From Mucilaginibacter sp. (lineage in GTDB: Bacteria; Bacteroidota; Bacteroidia; Sphingobacteriales; Sphingobacteriaceae): a stretch of 64,000 nt of DNA. Location of the stretch: positions 36,499-100,498 of the forward strand of contig JAQBOA010000026.1 in the NCBI GenBank assembly GCA_028288305.1, written 5' to 3'. Positions 53,100-62,306 of this stretch are shown here, piece by piece (within the stretch, counting starts at the first letter, position 1; every line of letters starts with the position of its first letter). The notes beneath the pieces are model-generated. The model worked only from the letters and a program-made list of their open reading frames with translations. It was not told the origin of the DNA and ran no database searches. The translations under genes and the position numbers were made by a program.

Positions 53100-54905
53100 A
53101 TGAAGATTAAATATCATATATTAACCTTATTACTCTTTTGTACAAACTTTTTATTTGCCCAGGATGTGAAATTTACTGCATCCGTAAGTAAAAATGAGGT
53201 TGGCGCCGGTGAACAATTTCAAATTGATTTTTCAGTAAATGGGAATGCTGATGGGTTTAGTCCCCCTAATTTCAGCGGTTTCCAGGTTTTATCCGGCCCT
53301 AATGAATCAACCAGCATGACATCTATAAACGGGAATACTACTGTCAGTACTTCCCTTAGTTATATCCTGATGGCGGTAAAAGAGGGCGACTTTACTATTG
53401 GACCGGCTACTGCGACAGTTAATGGTCACAGGTTGAGCACAAATGCTATTAAAATAAAGGTTGTAAAAGGCAGACCAGTTCCTCAAAATAGCCAGGCTCA
53501 AAGCGTCCCTAACAATAGTATTACTGAAGGTAATCCTTCAGACCTTTCAAAATCCTTGTTCATAAAAGCAGTAGTTGATAAAACCAATGTTTACCAGGGC
53601 GAACAGATCACATTAAATTACAGGCTATATACAAATGTTGGTATTGAACAAAGCCAGGTAGATAACTTACCTGTTTTAAATGGCTTTTGGAACGAAGATA
53701 TTAAAAACCTGCAGCAACAAGTACAATGGCGTGTTGAAACTTATAAAGGTGTAAGTTATCATGTGGCTGATATTAAGCAAACCATCCTGTTTCCCCAACA
53801 TGCAGGCAACCTGACAATAGATCCTATTGGAATGACCTTTATAGTTAGAGTACAAGCTCCTTCAAAGGACATAATGGATCAATTTTTTGGTTCATTCAAG
53901 GAGGTAAAATATAAAGTTAAAAGTACTCCGGTAGTTATTCATGTAAGGCCACTGCCTGATGCAGGTAAACCTGATAGCTTCACAGGAGCGGTGGGTAATT
54001 TTAATATAGAAGCTTCAGTTGATAAAACAGAACTTAAAGCCAATGACGCTTTAAATTATAAAGTAAAGGTTTCAGGCTCAGGAAATATAAAATTATTAAA
54101 AACGCTGAACACTAATTTTCCCGCTGATTTTGAAAAATACGATCCCAAAATAACAGATACTGTTGCAAATACTGAAAATGGAGCTTTTGGCAGCAGATTT
54201 TATAACTATTTGCTGATTCCAAGGCACCAGGGTGATTTTAGAATTGAACCAATAAAATTCTCCTATTTTAATCCTGCAACTAACAGGTATATCACTTTAT
54301 CAACAAAATCCTTTCCTATTAAGGTAGATAAAGGCTCATCAGAAGCCAATGTTACCGCTTTCTCGGATGTAGATAAGCAAGATCTGAAGGTGCTGGATAA
54401 AGATATCAGGTATATAAAAACAGAGGATAATAACCTGGTTAAGTCAGGAAATGAATTTTTTGGATCATTGGGATATTACCTTTTACTTTTACTTGGCCCT
54501 GTTTTATGCTGTGCTGCATATATTTATCGTAGCCAGACTATTAAAAATAACAGCGACATAGTTAAAGTAAAAAGCAGGAGAGCAGGTAAAATAGCGGCTA
54601 AACATTTGGCGAATGCTCAAAAACAATTACTCGCAAACGATACTAAGGCATTTTATGAAGATATATTTAAGGGTTTATATGGGTATTTAAGTGATAAACT
54701 CAATATATCATATGCAAACTTAGACAGGGAAACTATTTCTACTGAACTAAAAGGCCGTTTGGTTAAAGAGCAATTGATTGGCCGGTTGCTGGATACGCTC
54801 GACCTTTGCGAAATGGCCCGTTATGCACCTGTAACACATATTTCGAAACAGGAAGTATTTGAAAAGGCAAAGACGATCATTAATGATATTGAAAATGAAA
54901 TTTAA
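53100..54905 (+). CDS. batD: BatD, aerotolerance-related exported protein
   Basis: 601 residues: signal peptide, three tandem beta-sandwich domains (about 25-125, 150-280, 300-410), one membrane helix (about 452-475) and a cytoplasmic helical tail. Matches the BatD (oxygen-tolerance) pattern, for example KNEVGAGEQFQIDFSVNG. It presumably spans the periplasm and couples to BatA/B in the membrane. Confidence 0.9.
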   Translation: MKIKYHILTLLLFCTNFLFAQDVKFTASVSKNEVGAGEQFQIDFSVNGNADGFSPPNFSGFQVLSGPNESTSMTSINGNTTVSTSLSYILMAVKEGDFTIGPATATVNGHRLSTNAIKIKVVKGRPVPQNSQAQSVPNNSITEGNPSDLSKSLFIKAVVDKTNVYQGEQITLNYRLYTNVGIEQSQVDNLPVLNGFWNEDIKNLQQQVQWRVETYKGVSYHVADIKQTILFPQHAGNLTIDPIGMTFIVRVQAPSKDIMDQFFGSFKEVKYKVKSTPVVIHVRPLPDAGKPDSFTGAVGNFNIEASVDKTELKANDALNYKVKVSGSGNIKLLKTLNTNFPADFEKYDPKITDTVANTENGAFGSRFYNYLLIPRHQGDFRIEPIKFSYFNPATNRYITLSTKSFPIKVDKGSSEANVTAFSDVDKQDLKVLDKDIRYIKTEDNNLVKSGNEFFGSLGYYLLLLLGPVLCCAAYIYRSQTIKNNSDIVKVKSRRAGKIAAKHLANAQKQLLANDTKAFYEDIFKGLYGYLSDKLNISYANLDRETISTELKGRLVKEQLIGRLLDTLDLCEMARYAPVTHISKQEVFEKAKTIINDIENEI

Positions 54906-55668
54906 TTATCAAATACGCCTGTTATACCTCTTTATAGGGTTTGTATTACCAATCATCACATTCGGTAATGGCAAGGAAAACGCTCTTTTTACAAAAGGCA
55001 ATGCTTATTATGCTAAAGCTCAATATAAAGAAGCTTTGAATACTTACCAGCAGATACTGACTGAAGGCCATCAATCGGCAGCAGTTTATTTTAATATGGG
55101 CAATGCCAGTTATAAGAGCGGTGATATTCCATCGGCATTACTTTATTACGAAAAGGCACATAAACTAGCCCCCGGTGATAACGATATTAACTTTAATATC
55201 CGCTTTGTCAATTTAAAAACAACTGATAAAATAGATCCGGTACCTGAATTTTTTCTTTTTAATTGGTGGAAGTCATTTATTTTAAGTTTTTCGATAAATA
55301 CCTTGTCTGTATTGAGTATTATTCTTGTTTTATGCGGATCGGTTATTTTAATCGTTTACTTTTTTACAAACTCAATTTTTATAAAAAAGGCTTCATTTTA
55401 TACTTCCATCATATTGTTTTTCCTTGGGATTGTATCAATTTTTATTGCCAATATACAAATCGGTTATTTTAACAAGCACCGGCAGGCGATAATTTTTACC
55501 AGCTCGGTGACAGTAAAAAGCGGGGCGGTGGAACGGTCGGCAAGCCTTTTTGTAATTCATGAAGGAACCAAAGTAAACATTTTGGAAAACAATAATGGTT
55601 GGATGAAAATTGGGCTTGTAAATGGCAATGAAGGATGGATTAAAATGTCGGATGCAAAAGAAATATAA
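54895..55668 (+). CDS. batE: BatE, TPR and SH3 domain membrane protein
   Basis: 257 residues from ATG 54895 (the frame extends to 54859 inside batD). Signal peptide, two or three TPRs (about 32-105), two membrane helices (about 135-165 and 170-190), and a C-terminal bacterial SH3 domain with NNGWMKIGLVNGNEGWIK. Overlaps batD by 11 bp. Last gene of the bat operon. Confidence 0.9.
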   Translation: MKFNYQIRLLYLFIGFVLPIITFGNGKENALFTKGNAYYAKAQYKEALNTYQQILTEGHQSAAVYFNMGNASYKSGDIPSALLYYEKAHKLAPGDNDINFNIRFVNLKTTDKIDPVPEFFLFNWWKSFILSFSINTLSVLSIILVLCGSVILIVYFFTNSIFIKKASFYTSIILFFLGIVSIFIANIQIGYFNKHRQAIIFTSSVTVKSGAVERSASLFVIHEGTKVNILENNNGWMKIGLVNGNEGWIKMSDAKEI

Positions 55669-55685
55669 AAACATTCGTTCGCCTC

Positions 55686-55714
55686 ACCCCAGCCCTCTCC
55701 AAAGGAGAGGGAGT
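55686..55714. repeat. CCCTCTCC short palindrome
   Basis: CCCTCTCC (55693-55700) and GGAGAGGG (55704-55711) form a perfect hairpin within CACCCCAGCCCTCTCC. This type of element is, as I recall, widespread in bacterial spacers. It lies between the convergent batE and chrA genes. Confidence 0.7.
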
Positions 55715-55765
55715 TGAAAAGACACACAAAATTACCACCCTGTTATTCAAAGTCCTCTCCTTTAA

Positions 55766-56890
55766 TCACAAAAGCAATAGTAAATACCCTGCAATCGATC
55801 CTCCTAAAATAATAAAGACGCTATTAATTGTTTTAAACTTAAAAAGAATAAAAGCGCTACAAACCGCAATTAAAACCGCTCGCCAATCACTTACACTATC
55901 TTTCCCCATCTGATAGCAAACTGCAATAATAAGTGCGATAGAGGCAACGTTTACGGCATTTAGAAATGCTGCGAATAGTTTGGAGCCTCTCATTTTTCGA
56001 ACCAAAGGATTCAGTAAAGCAACAAACAGAAAAGAAGGAAGAAATATCCCTATGGTAGAAATCACTGCGCCGTTGAAACCATTAACCTGGTAACCAATAA
56101 ATGTTACGGAAGAAAATACCGGGCCTGGTGTAAATTGCCCAACTGCTATAGCATCTATTAATTGCTGACGAGAAATAATGCCATGCGCAACTAATTCTGA
56201 ATCAAGAAAAGCGAACAACACATACCCGCTTCCATAAAGGATAGCCCCAATCTTTAAAAAGGATAAAAATAACCGCAAGTTTAAAGTACTTAAAAACCCA
56301 TTGCCGGTTCCGGTCAAAAAAAGGGGCGCTAACGATTTGGCAGAATTAAACTTTTTAAGCCGTATAGCCATTAAACCCATGGCAACAAAACCGGCGCCAA
56401 AAAGAATTATAACTTCCGAAAAGTTAAAGAGACTAAGTATTAATGCGGCAATACCTATTATCCCTAATTCTATTGTTTGAAGGGACTTTTTAGCTAATGG
56501 ATATATTGCCGCAAGGATCACGGAAATAACTGCCGGTTTAACACCATAAATAAATGGCTGTACCTGGGGTAAATGGCCGTAATCTTTATAAAGCCATGCA
56601 AAGCAGCCTGTTATTAATACAGCCGGCATAATAAAACAGAACCCGGCTATCAGCAATCCTTTCCATCCGCCGCGTTCCTGGCCTATGTGGATAGCCATTT
56701 CGGTACTGTTTGGGCCGGGGATCAGGTTGGTTGCTCCTATAAGGTCAAGAAAATGCTGTTCGGTTATCCACTTCTTTTTGATAACTACTTCCTGCCTCAT
56801 CATGGCAATATGTGCCGCAGGGCCGCCGAACGCAGTAGTACCTAATTTTAAGAAAAGAAGCGCTATCTCCTTAAGCCCGTTTTTTTTCAT
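55766..56890 (-). CDS. chrA: Chromate transporter, ChrA family (long-chain)
   Basis: Membrane protein with two ChrA repeats, about ten hydrophobic segments, and the motifs FGGPAAHIAMM and NLIPGPNSTEMA (with the second-half GQFTPGPVFSSVTFIGY). Exports chromate, or a related oxyanion. ATG 56890 (374 residues) is preferred to 56932 because the latter would start inside the DoxX coding region; even so they overlap by 20 bp. Follows the DoxX gene, so perhaps one operon with it and the hemerythrin gene. Confidence 0.88.
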   Translation of the reverse strand: MKKNGLKEIALLFLKLGTTAFGGPAAHIAMMRQEVVIKKKWITEQHFLDLIGATNLIPGPNSTEMAIHIGQERGGWKGLLIAGFCFIMPAVLITGCFAWLYKDYGHLPQVQPFIYGVKPAVISVILAAIYPLAKKSLQTIELGIIGIAALILSLFNFSEVIILFGAGFVAMGLMAIRLKKFNSAKSLAPLFLTGTGNGFLSTLNLRLFLSFLKIGAILYGSGYVLFAFLDSELVAHGIISRQQLIDAIAVGQFTPGPVFSSVTFIGYQVNGFNGAVISTIGIFLPSFLFVALLNPLVRKMRGSKLFAAFLNAVNVASIALIIAVCYQMGKDSVSDWRAVLIAVCSAFILFKFKTINSVFIILGGSIAGYLLLLL

Positions 56891-57311
56891 GCCCGGCAAA
56901 TATACTATCTGCCGAATATTTGCCTGCTCCATAAATTAGTAAAAATAGCAGACCCATCAGCATGCAAAAGTCAGCCCTTCCTTCATGCACAGCGGCCCAA
57001 AAACCTTTGTTCTCAAGGATGGGGATTTTTGAAGCATAAATAGCAGTTAGTATAACAATAAGCAAAGGGACGGAAGCCAGGCGTGTCATCAATCCTATAA
57101 TTAATAAAAACCCGCATGTTATTTCAACTACCCCGACAAACGGCCCGAAAAATTGCGGATAAGGTATACCGATCTTTGCAAAACGACCTGCGCCAATAAC
57201 ATCAGGGAATAAAAATTTCTGTACCCCTTCAGATGAAAATGTCAAACCAACCATCAGGCGGATGATAAAGTTACCCGGTAAATTATAGTAAGATGACTTT
57301 TTTCTGTACAT
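56871..57311 (-). CDS. DoxX family membrane protein
   Basis: 146 residues, four membrane helices, DoxX pattern (LMVGLTFSSEGVQKFLFPD; the middle GVVEITCGFLLIIGL). Members take part in quinol oxidation or membrane redox/sulfur stress. 3 bp separate it from the upstream hemerythrin gene, and it overlaps chrA, so the three genes are probably one transcript. Confidence 0.85.
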   Translation of the reverse strand: MYRKKSSYYNLPGNFIIRLMVGLTFSSEGVQKFLFPDVIGAGRFAKIGIPYPQFFGPFVGVVEITCGFLLIIGLMTRLASVPLLIVILTAIYASKIPILENKGFWAAVHEGRADFCMLMGLLFLLIYGAGKYSADSIFAGHEKKRA

Positions 57312-57314
57312 GAT

Positions 57315-58061
57315 TTATACTTTAGGTGTAAATAAATTTAAATCATAAATATTCAATCCCTTTTCTATTTGAGAGACTTTATCTACTGCCATATCAAAAC
57401 CATCACCACCAAATTGCTCTTTTTCTTTTTTTTCGAAATCTTCACCTAATGCATCATATTCATGTTTTGAAATGAGCTTATGTAAGGCAGGGAACAGCAC
57501 AGTATCTTCCCTTGCCTCATGCGGGCTGTACATGCGAACAAATGCCTGCATATCCTGCACCAGCATATTTTTATCATCCGAAGTAAGATTTGTTTTTTTA
57601 GTGTTAACCAAAATACGCTGTGTGAGTAATCGCCCTTTTTGATGCTGTATTCTTAAGGTTTTGGTAAGATCAACCATTTGTCCGGCCTTTTCAAACCGGG
57701 GAAACAGGTGATCTTCCTCCAGCTTCTCATGATAATCTTCCACAAAGTTTTTGATAAGACTGGCCGACTGGCCAACAAGAGCAATATTCAAATCTTTGCC
57801 GGAACTAAGCCTGGAACATGCTTCATCATAAATAAGCAATATTCTTTTCAAAACGCCGTGCTCCCGCATCAGGTCTTCATTGGTTGTAACGTCTTCATCA
57901 CCGCCTTTTTGCGCTCCGCAGGAGCTGATGGCTGTAGTTATTGATAGACCTGATATTGCTAACAAACCTGTTTTTGTTAAAAAATTCCTGCGGTTTTCAA
58001 TTGTCTGCTTTATTGGAAATTGTTCCTGAAATTTCCTTTCACGATTATTCATAACATACAT
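57315..58061 (-). CDS. Hemerythrin/HHE domain protein, Tat-exported lipoprotein
   Basis: 248 residues: N-terminal twin-arginine stretch RRNFLTKTG, hydrophobic segment, and the lipobox-like SSCG (about 48), then an HHE cation-binding four-helix domain with spaced His/Glu (DYHEKLEEDHLFPRF; YSPHEAREDTVLFPALH). Binds a di-iron centre and may sense or carry O2 or NO. First gene of the DoxX-chrA set. The Tat and lipoprotein assignments are inferred from the sequence. Confidence 0.85.
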   Translation of the reverse strand: MYVMNNRERKFQEQFPIKQTIENRRNFLTKTGLLAISGLSITTAISSCGAQKGGDEDVTTNEDLMREHGVLKRILLIYDEACSRLSSGKDLNIALVGQSASLIKNFVEDYHEKLEEDHLFPRFEKAGQMVDLTKTLRIQHQKGRLLTQRILVNTKKTNLTSDDKNMLVQDMQAFVRMYSPHEAREDTVLFPALHKLISKHEYDALGEDFEKKEKEQFGGDGFDMAVDKVSQIEKGLNIYDLNLFTPKV

Positions 58062-58185
58062 TAAAGGTTATGTATCTTAACTGCATTATTAATAAATTGT
58101 TTATGAAATAGCAACGGTCCGCTCATTTTTAACAACAAAGAAAACGTATGAAAATTTGATCAGAACAAAATTTTAAAAGGAGCTA

Positions 58186-58581
58186 TTCCTGATTTATTCT
58201 CCAGTACTTTTGGAGGTTAATCAAGTTTTATTTTCCAAAAAAAACATGCGAAGTATCATGTATAACCTTATTTCAAACGCAATTAAATTTAAAGGTGATG
58301 AAAGCCCGGTAGTGCGCATTCATACTAAAAAAGAAGACGACTATGTGGTACTTACAGTTCAGGACAATGGAACGGGTATACCGGTAAATAAGCTTAATAA
58401 AGTTTTTGAAATGTATGGCAGGCTTAAAATGGATATTGAAGGCCACGGCATTGGTTTATATCTCGCAAAAAAAATAGTAGACGCTGCAGGAGGAAATATT
58501 GTGGTAGAAAGTGAGTTGGGTAAGGGTAGTAAGTTTACGATATATTTTAAAGCAGAATATGAGCATCCTAAAATTGACTGA
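58186..58581 (+). pseudogene. C-terminal fragment of a histidine kinase (HATPase)
   Basis: About 125 residues forming the ATPase part of a sensor kinase: N-box NLISNAIKF, G1 DNGTGIP, G2 GHGIGLYLAK, and the usual end SELGKGSKFTIYF. The sensory and HisKA parts are missing: an in-frame stop lies at 58174-58176 and the sequence before that does not look like kinase. No ATG precedes the N-box (a TTG at 58210 does). Probably the 3' remnant of a decayed or deleted kinase gene; an anti-sigma-like or free ATPase is less likely. Confidence 0.75.
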
Positions 58582-58614
58582 TCCTCAAAATTAAGAGCAA
58601 ATATATTTTATAGG

Positions 58615-58642
58615 AATAAAAAAGCCCGCTGTTTAGACGGGC
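58615..58642 (-). terminator. Terminator for the 58827 gene
   Basis: On the minus strand GCCCG TCTAAACAG CGGGC TTTTTT. It lies about 185 bp past the stop codon of the minus-strand gene; it is weaker on the plus strand. Confidence 0.6.
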
Positions 58643-58826
58643 ATTATTTGTTTGGGCTTTAAAGTATCGGAATAAAGTGCATAGGTATAAATTTTAATCC
58701 GAGAAATCACCTAATGTTTTCTATTGTCATAACATCTTTACATATCCCGCTTTCATTGCAGGAGTTACTCATAATGTTTTAGGAATCTTAGTAAAGTTGT
58801 AAAATATATTTTATACATCGATCATT

Positions 58827-60158
58827 TTATTTTTGGTTAGCTATTGGTTCGTTGAGTTTATAATATATTCCCTTTATGGTTTTTAAACTATCCATTTTTA
58901 CCGGTCGTGCCACCTTGATAGCTTGTAACTCCTCATATTTTTTCTTCCAGTCTTTCTGATATTTTTGAGCGAGTTCTAACGTATCAGTCTTACTGTAAAA
59001 AGAAAGTATATTTTGTTTTAATGGGGCAGTAAGGTTGTTATATTTTGTGTCTGAAAGTTTGTCCATCAGGTCGCCATAAGTCTTGTCAGTAAGTCCGTAT
59101 TCTCCTATTACTGTAGGGTTACCGGTATCGTAATCCACATCGGGCAATACTACTTTACTATTATACAACTTTGTAAGTGCTTCATTATAATGCACCAGTG
59201 TGGTATCAAAACTTCTGATAAAAAGCTTTTCACCAGCAGGGCCAACCTCTCTAAATCTTAAGGCCTTAAAAGGTCCGATTTTAGGAATAACGCGAATAAA
59301 AAAAGATAAAACTTCGGCTTTAAACCCTGGTTTTTGCCTTTCAGAACCAAACTCCTTGTAAAATTGTTTTTTGCTCATTTTATAGTGAAAGCTGTGGGCA
59401 TTTGCACTAGGATTTTGTTTTTTAATTTCTCTTTTTTTTATTACCCAGGCAGTGCGGGTTACGGTTGGCAACAGGCTTTTTACTGACCATCTGAAAGAGC
59501 CAATGGCAAGTGTCAGATCGCCAAAAACTGAATTTATATCTTGCCCGTAAGTTTTAAGGAAAGCCCTTTCCAAAACCGGCCTTGATACTTCAAAACCAAT
59601 AAGATCATGATAGCTTTGTGATGCATAATTACCTTTAGCGATTTGTAATACATCAAATGATATTTCAACCCGGCTATGTGATTTATGATCTTCCTCGTAA
59701 GTTACCACAGGACCGAATTTTTGTCCCATTTTTGGATATACAATAGGTACAGTAACGTTTGTAGCTAAGGAGTGTCCATATTTATCTCCCATATAATGAC
59801 ACAATGATCCAAGGGCAAAAGCATATTCATCAAGATCTTGCGATTCGGAAATTAATGCTTCTACAAAATCCCCGCTACGCACATAGTGGGAGAGATTAGT
59901 AAAATATTCACTGCCGAATGGAAAGTACCCCATATCCGCAATAAGGCAACCTCCATAAGCATAAGCATGAGCCTTTTTGAGATCATCTTCAGTAGCTGAA
60001 GGGTATTTAAATTTTAATAATGGTTTGATGCCTTTTTCCCAGCTTGCATCAATAAGCGCTTCATGGGTAAGAACAGAATAAGCCTTTGTTGAAAGGGGTG
60101 TGATCAGCGCAAAAATGACAAGGAAAAAAAAGCATTTGCAGTTTAATAGTATCTTCAT
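58827..60158 (-). CDS. Zinc-dependent phospholipase C-like protein
   Basis: 443 residues with a signal peptide (about 1-25). The N-terminal part has the metal-ligand pattern of the Zn-dependent PLC/S1-P1 nuclease fold: TKAYSVLTHEALIDASW (His near 32), AYGGCLIADMGYFP, ALGSLCHYMGDKYGHS. The second half is charged and helical, without known family. Exported; substrate unknown. Encoded alone. Confidence 0.82.
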   Translation of the reverse strand: MKILLNCKCFFFLVIFALITPLSTKAYSVLTHEALIDASWEKGIKPLLKFKYPSATEDDLKKAHAYAYGGCLIADMGYFPFGSEYFTNLSHYVRSGDFVEALISESQDLDEYAFALGSLCHYMGDKYGHSLATNVTVPIVYPKMGQKFGPVVTYEEDHKSHSRVEISFDVLQIAKGNYASQSYHDLIGFEVSRPVLERAFLKTYGQDINSVFGDLTLAIGSFRWSVKSLLPTVTRTAWVIKKREIKKQNPSANAHSFHYKMSKKQFYKEFGSERQKPGFKAEVLSFFIRVIPKIGPFKALRFREVGPAGEKLFIRSFDTTLVHYNEALTKLYNSKVVLPDVDYDTGNPTVIGEYGLTDKTYGDLMDKLSDTKYNNLTAPLKQNILSFYSKTDTLELAQKYQKDWKKKYEELQAIKVARPVKMDSLKTIKGIYYKLNEPIANQK

Positions 60159-60290
60159 GATAATATAAGGTAGTAAGGACTATACATAAATGATTCAAAA
60201 CGAAAATTGTTTTACATTAAAAAATTATACATGAAATTGGTAATTTAAGGACTAATTCCAAATGGCAAAAAACCAATAATGATTCTAAAA

Positions 60291-60324
60291 AAAAGGGGGA
60301 AAGTCTTTAAACTTTCCCCCTTTT
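60291..60324 (-). terminator. Terminator of the glycine-rich protein gene
   Basis: Perfect 14-bp stem AAAAGGGGGAAAGT / ACTTTCCCCCTTTT with a 6-nt loop, 22 bp past the stop codon; symmetrical A/T runs make it usable in both directions. Confidence 0.9.
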
Positions 60325-60345
60325 ATAAATATATAAATTCAATAA

Positions 60346-61494
60346 TTACTGACTACTGGCTGGTTCGTCTGAAGGTGTACCAACTACTTTATAAACTTTA
60401 TTTCCGTTTGTATCACGTGTTTGCTGATAATAATAATCATCTGGTGATACATAAAATGTTTCGCCATTAATTTTGATCTTCCTTGTACCATCAGGAACCT
60501 GATCATATATATCACCTATCTGCGGAAGGTTATTAATACCAGTAGCATTACCACCATTATTTGTATTCAATTGTCCGTCTTTACCTGCAATTACATAAGT
60601 GGTGGTACCATTGTCTTTAGTTACCGGTTGATAATAAACACCATTTAATTCATAATATTGGTCACCATTAATTGTAATTAACTGAGCGCCAGATGGCAAG
60701 CTGGTAATTTCTGCACCCAACGGAGGTTCAACCACAGTATATTGATTGTTATTATACTGATAATAGAAACCGTTACTGTAAAAGAATTCCGCATCGTTCC
60801 AATAGAATGGATAATATCCATATGGTAGATATCCCAGGGTAAAACCAATCCTTGGCCAATATAAACTCTCATAAAAGCCTCCGTAGTAAAAGCAGCCGTA
60901 ATGATCTCCCCAAAAGCTTCTGGCACCCCAGTAACGCGGGCCATAATAGCCACCACGATAGCCATAACCACCTCGAAAACCATAACCACGACCATCTGCA
61001 AATCTATGGCCGCCTATATAACCACGACCACCACCTACATATCCTCGTCCGCCTGCAAATCCACGTGCTCCTGCATTTCCATTAATACCAACGTTTCCAC
61101 GATAAGATTGCGTTGCGCCTCTAAAGCCTGTATTTCCTCGCGGAGCAACCATCGTGCGACCACCTGAAAAACCGCCGCCATTAAAATGTCCGCCACCAGA
61201 GAAACTACCACCACGTGGAGCTACCATTGAACGACCACCGGAAAAACCTCCGCCACCTGAAAAACCACCACTGCGGGGAGCAGCCATTGAATGACCACCA
61301 CCAGAAAAGCCGCCACCGCCAACGTGACCACCGCCACCACCGGAAAAACCACCACCACCGCCAACGTGACCACCGCCACCCCCACCGCCGGAGTGACCAC
61401 CACCGCCGCGTTGAGCGTTAGCGGGAATAGCTAAAAACAAACATAAAAGGATGCTTAAGCTTGTGAATACAAAATATTTATATGCCCTTTTCAT
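60346..61494 (-). CDS. Secreted glycine-rich protein with duplicated C-terminal module
   Basis: 382 residues: signal peptide cut after PANAQ (about 27), a Gly/His/Ser-rich tract (about 28-165, repeats of GGGHVGGGG and FSGG type), a Tyr-rich middle (about 180-250), and a C-terminus with two about 40-residue copies of one module (INGDQYYELNGVYYQPV at about 281 and INGETFYVSPDDYYYQQ at about 340). This arrangement resembles the DUF6515 proteins of Bacteroidota; I am not certain. Likely a surface or matrix protein. The open frames on the opposite strand here are artefacts of the repeats. Confidence 0.75.
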   Translation of the reverse strand: MKRAYKYFVFTSLSILLCLFLAIPANAQRGGGGHSGGGGGGGHVGGGGGFSGGGGGHVGGGGFSGGGHSMAAPRSGGFSGGGGFSGGRSMVAPRGGSFSGGGHFNGGGFSGGRTMVAPRGNTGFRGATQSYRGNVGINGNAGARGFAGGRGYVGGGRGYIGGHRFADGRGYGFRGGYGYRGGYYGPRYWGARSFWGDHYGCFYYGGFYESLYWPRIGFTLGYLPYGYYPFYWNDAEFFYSNGFYYQYNNNQYTVVEPPLGAEITSLPSGAQLITINGDQYYELNGVYYQPVTKDNGTTTYVIAGKDGQLNTNNGGNATGINNLPQIGDIYDQVPDGTRKIKINGETFYVSPDDYYYQQTRDTNGNKVYKVVGTPSDEPASSQ

Positions 61495-61702
61495 AACGTA
61501 ATTTTTAATACAGTTTTATAACTGGTAAAGGTTTGACTCATTTTATTAAAAACGGTTTAATGCATGTTTAATTATTTATTTTATTGAACCATACAACTGT
61601 GTGACAAATGCTATGGCGCAACAGAATTTATATAAATTCTGCTATGTGAAATGCGGTTAATTTATACCTTAGCAACACTTGCAGATTTTAATAAACTAAT
61701 AT

Positions 61703-62176
61703 ATGATTAAAGATACAAATGCGTTAAACCAGGTAGCAGAATTTCACACTACATTTAAACATCCGGTTATTAAAGAACCGGCTATACCTTCAAAAGAAAG
61801 ATGCGACCTGCGGATATCATTGCTGGCTGAAGAATTAAAAGAACTGCAACAAGCTGTGTACGATAACAATTTAGTGGAGGTTGCAGATGCATTGTGTGAT
61901 TTGCAATATGTACTTGCCGGTGCTATTTTAGAATTTGGCCTGGGAGAAAAATTCAAAGAATTGTTTGATGAAGTTCACCGTTCCAACATGAGCAAGGCCT
62001 GCAAAACTGTTGAAGAGGCCAATCAAACTATCGAACATTATAAAAATACTGGCAATACAGAATCCTACCATAAAGAAATTGACGGCTTATTTTTAGTTTA
62101 CAGGGCAGGGGATAATAAAACATTAAAGTCAATAAACTATTCGCCTGCTGATTTGGGTGGGATTTTAGAAGTTTAA
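61703..62176 (+). CDS. MazG-like nucleotide pyrophosphohydrolase family protein
   Basis: 157 residues of the all-alpha NTP-PPase superfamily: EELKELQQAVYDNNLVEVADALCDLQYVLAG supplies the metal-binding Glu and Asp side chains in EExxE and ExxD order. It likely hydrolyses non-canonical or surplus NTPs, or phosphoribosyl-ATP. Encoded alone; no his genes near. The exact nucleotide is unknown. Confidence 0.85.
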   Translation: MIKDTNALNQVAEFHTTFKHPVIKEPAIPSKERCDLRISLLAEELKELQQAVYDNNLVEVADALCDLQYVLAGAILEFGLGEKFKELFDEVHRSNMSKACKTVEEANQTIEHYKNTGNTESYHKEIDGLFLVYRAGDNKTLKSINYSPADLGGILEV

Positions 62177-62180
62177 TTTC

Positions 62181-62296
62181 AGATTTACGAATTACGATTT
62201 GGGATTTAAAATTGTCTTAGTCCCGACACATGTTCGGCGGGGCCGCCAATAATAGCTCCCCAATCAAACAAATCGTCAATCGTAATTCGTAAATCT
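62181..62296. repeat. Intergenic inverted repeat (AATTACGAT words)
   Basis: AGATTTACGAATTACGAT (62181-62198) and ATCGTAATTCGTAAATCT (62279-62296) are perfect 18-bp inverse copies. The loop holds a smaller imperfect palindrome CCGACACATGTTCGG. Between convergent genes. Confidence 0.88.
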
Positions 62297-62306
62297 AAAA
62301 TGAAAG

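Noticed and set aside
55766..56932. Start of the chromate transporter at 56932
   Set aside because: Would begin 62 bp inside the DoxX gene; ATG 56890 gives the usual family start with less overlap.
60678..61421. Minus- and plus-strand frames over the glycine-rich gene
   Set aside because: They are shadows of the Gly/His/Ser repeats on the real gene.
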